Assembly: GCA_900550825.1 (NCBI GenBank)
Contig: URTZ01000135.1
Span: 1-5,568, forward strand
Direction of reading: 5' to 3'
DNA length: 5,568 nt
DNA from: an uncultured Collinsella sp.
GTDB taxonomy: Bacteria; Actinomycetota; Coriobacteriia; Coriobacteriales; Coriobacteriaceae
Shown here: in pieces, positions 5,457 through 5,568 of the stretch
Layout of the letters: every line of letters begins with the position of its first letter
How positions within the stretch are numbered: position 1 is the stretch's first letter
Notes under the pieces: model-generated
What the model was told of the DNA's origin: nothing
The model's input: only the letters and a program-made list of their open reading frames with translations
Database searches by the model: none
Program-made: the position numbers and the translations under genes

Positions 5457-5554
5457 AAGCCCGCCAGAGCGAGCAAGGTGACGTGAAAGAGGAGGGCATA
5501 GGCCTTTTGGCCATGCCCGACGATTGAACGTCAGATTGCCGCTCTGGCGGGCTT
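5457..5554 (+). ncRNA. Rod-like structured RNA with tandem GA pairs
   Basis: A 98-nt self-complementary stretch folding into one rod. From the base: a perfect 15-bp stem (5457-5471 with 5540-5554), a bulged A5472, 4 bp (5473-5476 with 5536-5539), a 2x2 loop, 6 bp (5479-5484 with 5528-5533), a symmetrical 9x9 region, 6 bp (5494-5499 with 5513-5518), a bulged A5500, 4 bp and a UUUU loop. The 9x9 region is not open. Aligned, it gives G-A, A-G, A-U, A-U, G-A, A-G, G-C, G-A, A-G: three tandem GA steps of the sheared type found in structured RNAs. On the minus strand these become C-U mismatches, so the plus strand is the likely RNA. I cannot assign a family. Coriobacterial structured RNAs such as the Collinsella-1 motif exist, but I cannot confirm a match. 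A palindromic DNA element or transposon end is the main alternative. Confidence 0.5.
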
Positions 5555-5568
5555 GCAGCGTCGAGTGG

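Larger units (their letters stand above)
5275..5568. other. Non-coding right flank with folded elements
   Basis: I see no convincing protein gene between the UPF0371 promoter and the right edge. Two minus-strand frames enter from the edge (open to stops at 5395 and 5346), but their translations look like no protein family and run through inverted repeats. A 34-codon plus-strand frame (5423-5527) has no ribosome binding site. The space is mostly occupied by the inverted repeat at 5314-5382 and the rod-like hairpin at 5457-5554. Confidence 0.6.

Noticed and set aside
5423..5527. 34-codon plus-strand frame ending in the rod hairpin
   Set aside because: No ribosome binding site, and the pairing of 5457-5554 explains the sequence better. 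It cannot be fully excluded without conservation data.
5457..5554. SRP RNA, tmRNA, 6S RNA or retron RNA
   Set aside because: The GGAA-loop core of SRP RNA is absent, there is no tRNA-like end, the large central bubble of 6S RNA is not seen because the internal loop pairs by GA steps, and no reverse transcriptase is in the window.
5346..5568. Minus-strand frames open from the right edge as the end of an unseen gene
   Set aside because: Two frames are open (57 and 73 codons), which is unremarkable in GC-rich DNA. Neither translation resembles a protein, and both pass through inverted repeats.
1..5568. CRISPR arrays, tRNA or rRNA genes, insertion sequences
   Set aside because: I saw no regularly spaced repeats, cloverleaf or rRNA segments, or transposase. 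The recombinase is a housekeeping Xer type, not a phage integrase.

Overview
The window reads as chromosomal DNA of a GC-rich member of the Coriobacteriia (Actinomycetota), most like Collinsella. I infer this from base composition, codon use, the pyrG-xerD neighbourhood and the UPF0371 gene. It is not a database match. All four protein genes lie on the minus strand, so transcription runs from right to left. About 80 percent of the window is ordinary core genome.

Layout from right to left along transcription. (1) 5275-5568 has no convincing protein gene but holds two strongly folded elements: a long inverted repeat at 5314-5382 and, near the right edge, a rod-shaped candidate RNA at 5457-5554 whose internal loops are built from tandem G-A pairs. 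(2) 3725-5206 encodes a UPF0371/DUF1846 protein, with its own promoter (5246-5274) and a clear intrinsic terminator (3658-3690). (3) 3130-3468 encodes a 112-residue winged-helix DNA-binding protein, with a strong ribosome binding site, a candidate promoter and repeated 9-mers around it, and its own terminator (3072-3105). (4) 1290-2951 is pyrG (CTP synthase), led by a candidate promoter and a short leader carrying a consensus DnaA box. (5) 346-1287 is a XerD-type tyrosine recombinase starting 2 nt after the pyrG stop, so the two are almost certainly one operon, ended by the hairpin at 243-310. (6) 1-242 is non-coding, with three separate dyads. It is probably the control region of a gene beyond the left edge.

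Functionally, pyrG supplies CTP and xerD resolves chromosome dimers; with a DnaA box in front they form a replication-linked operon. The winged-helix gene and the UPF0371 gene each look monocistronic, because terminators separate all three transcription units. The least explained item is the 5457-5554 rod. It has 38 Watson-Crick pairs plus three tandem GA steps that make sense only as RNA read from the plus strand, opposite to every gene here.
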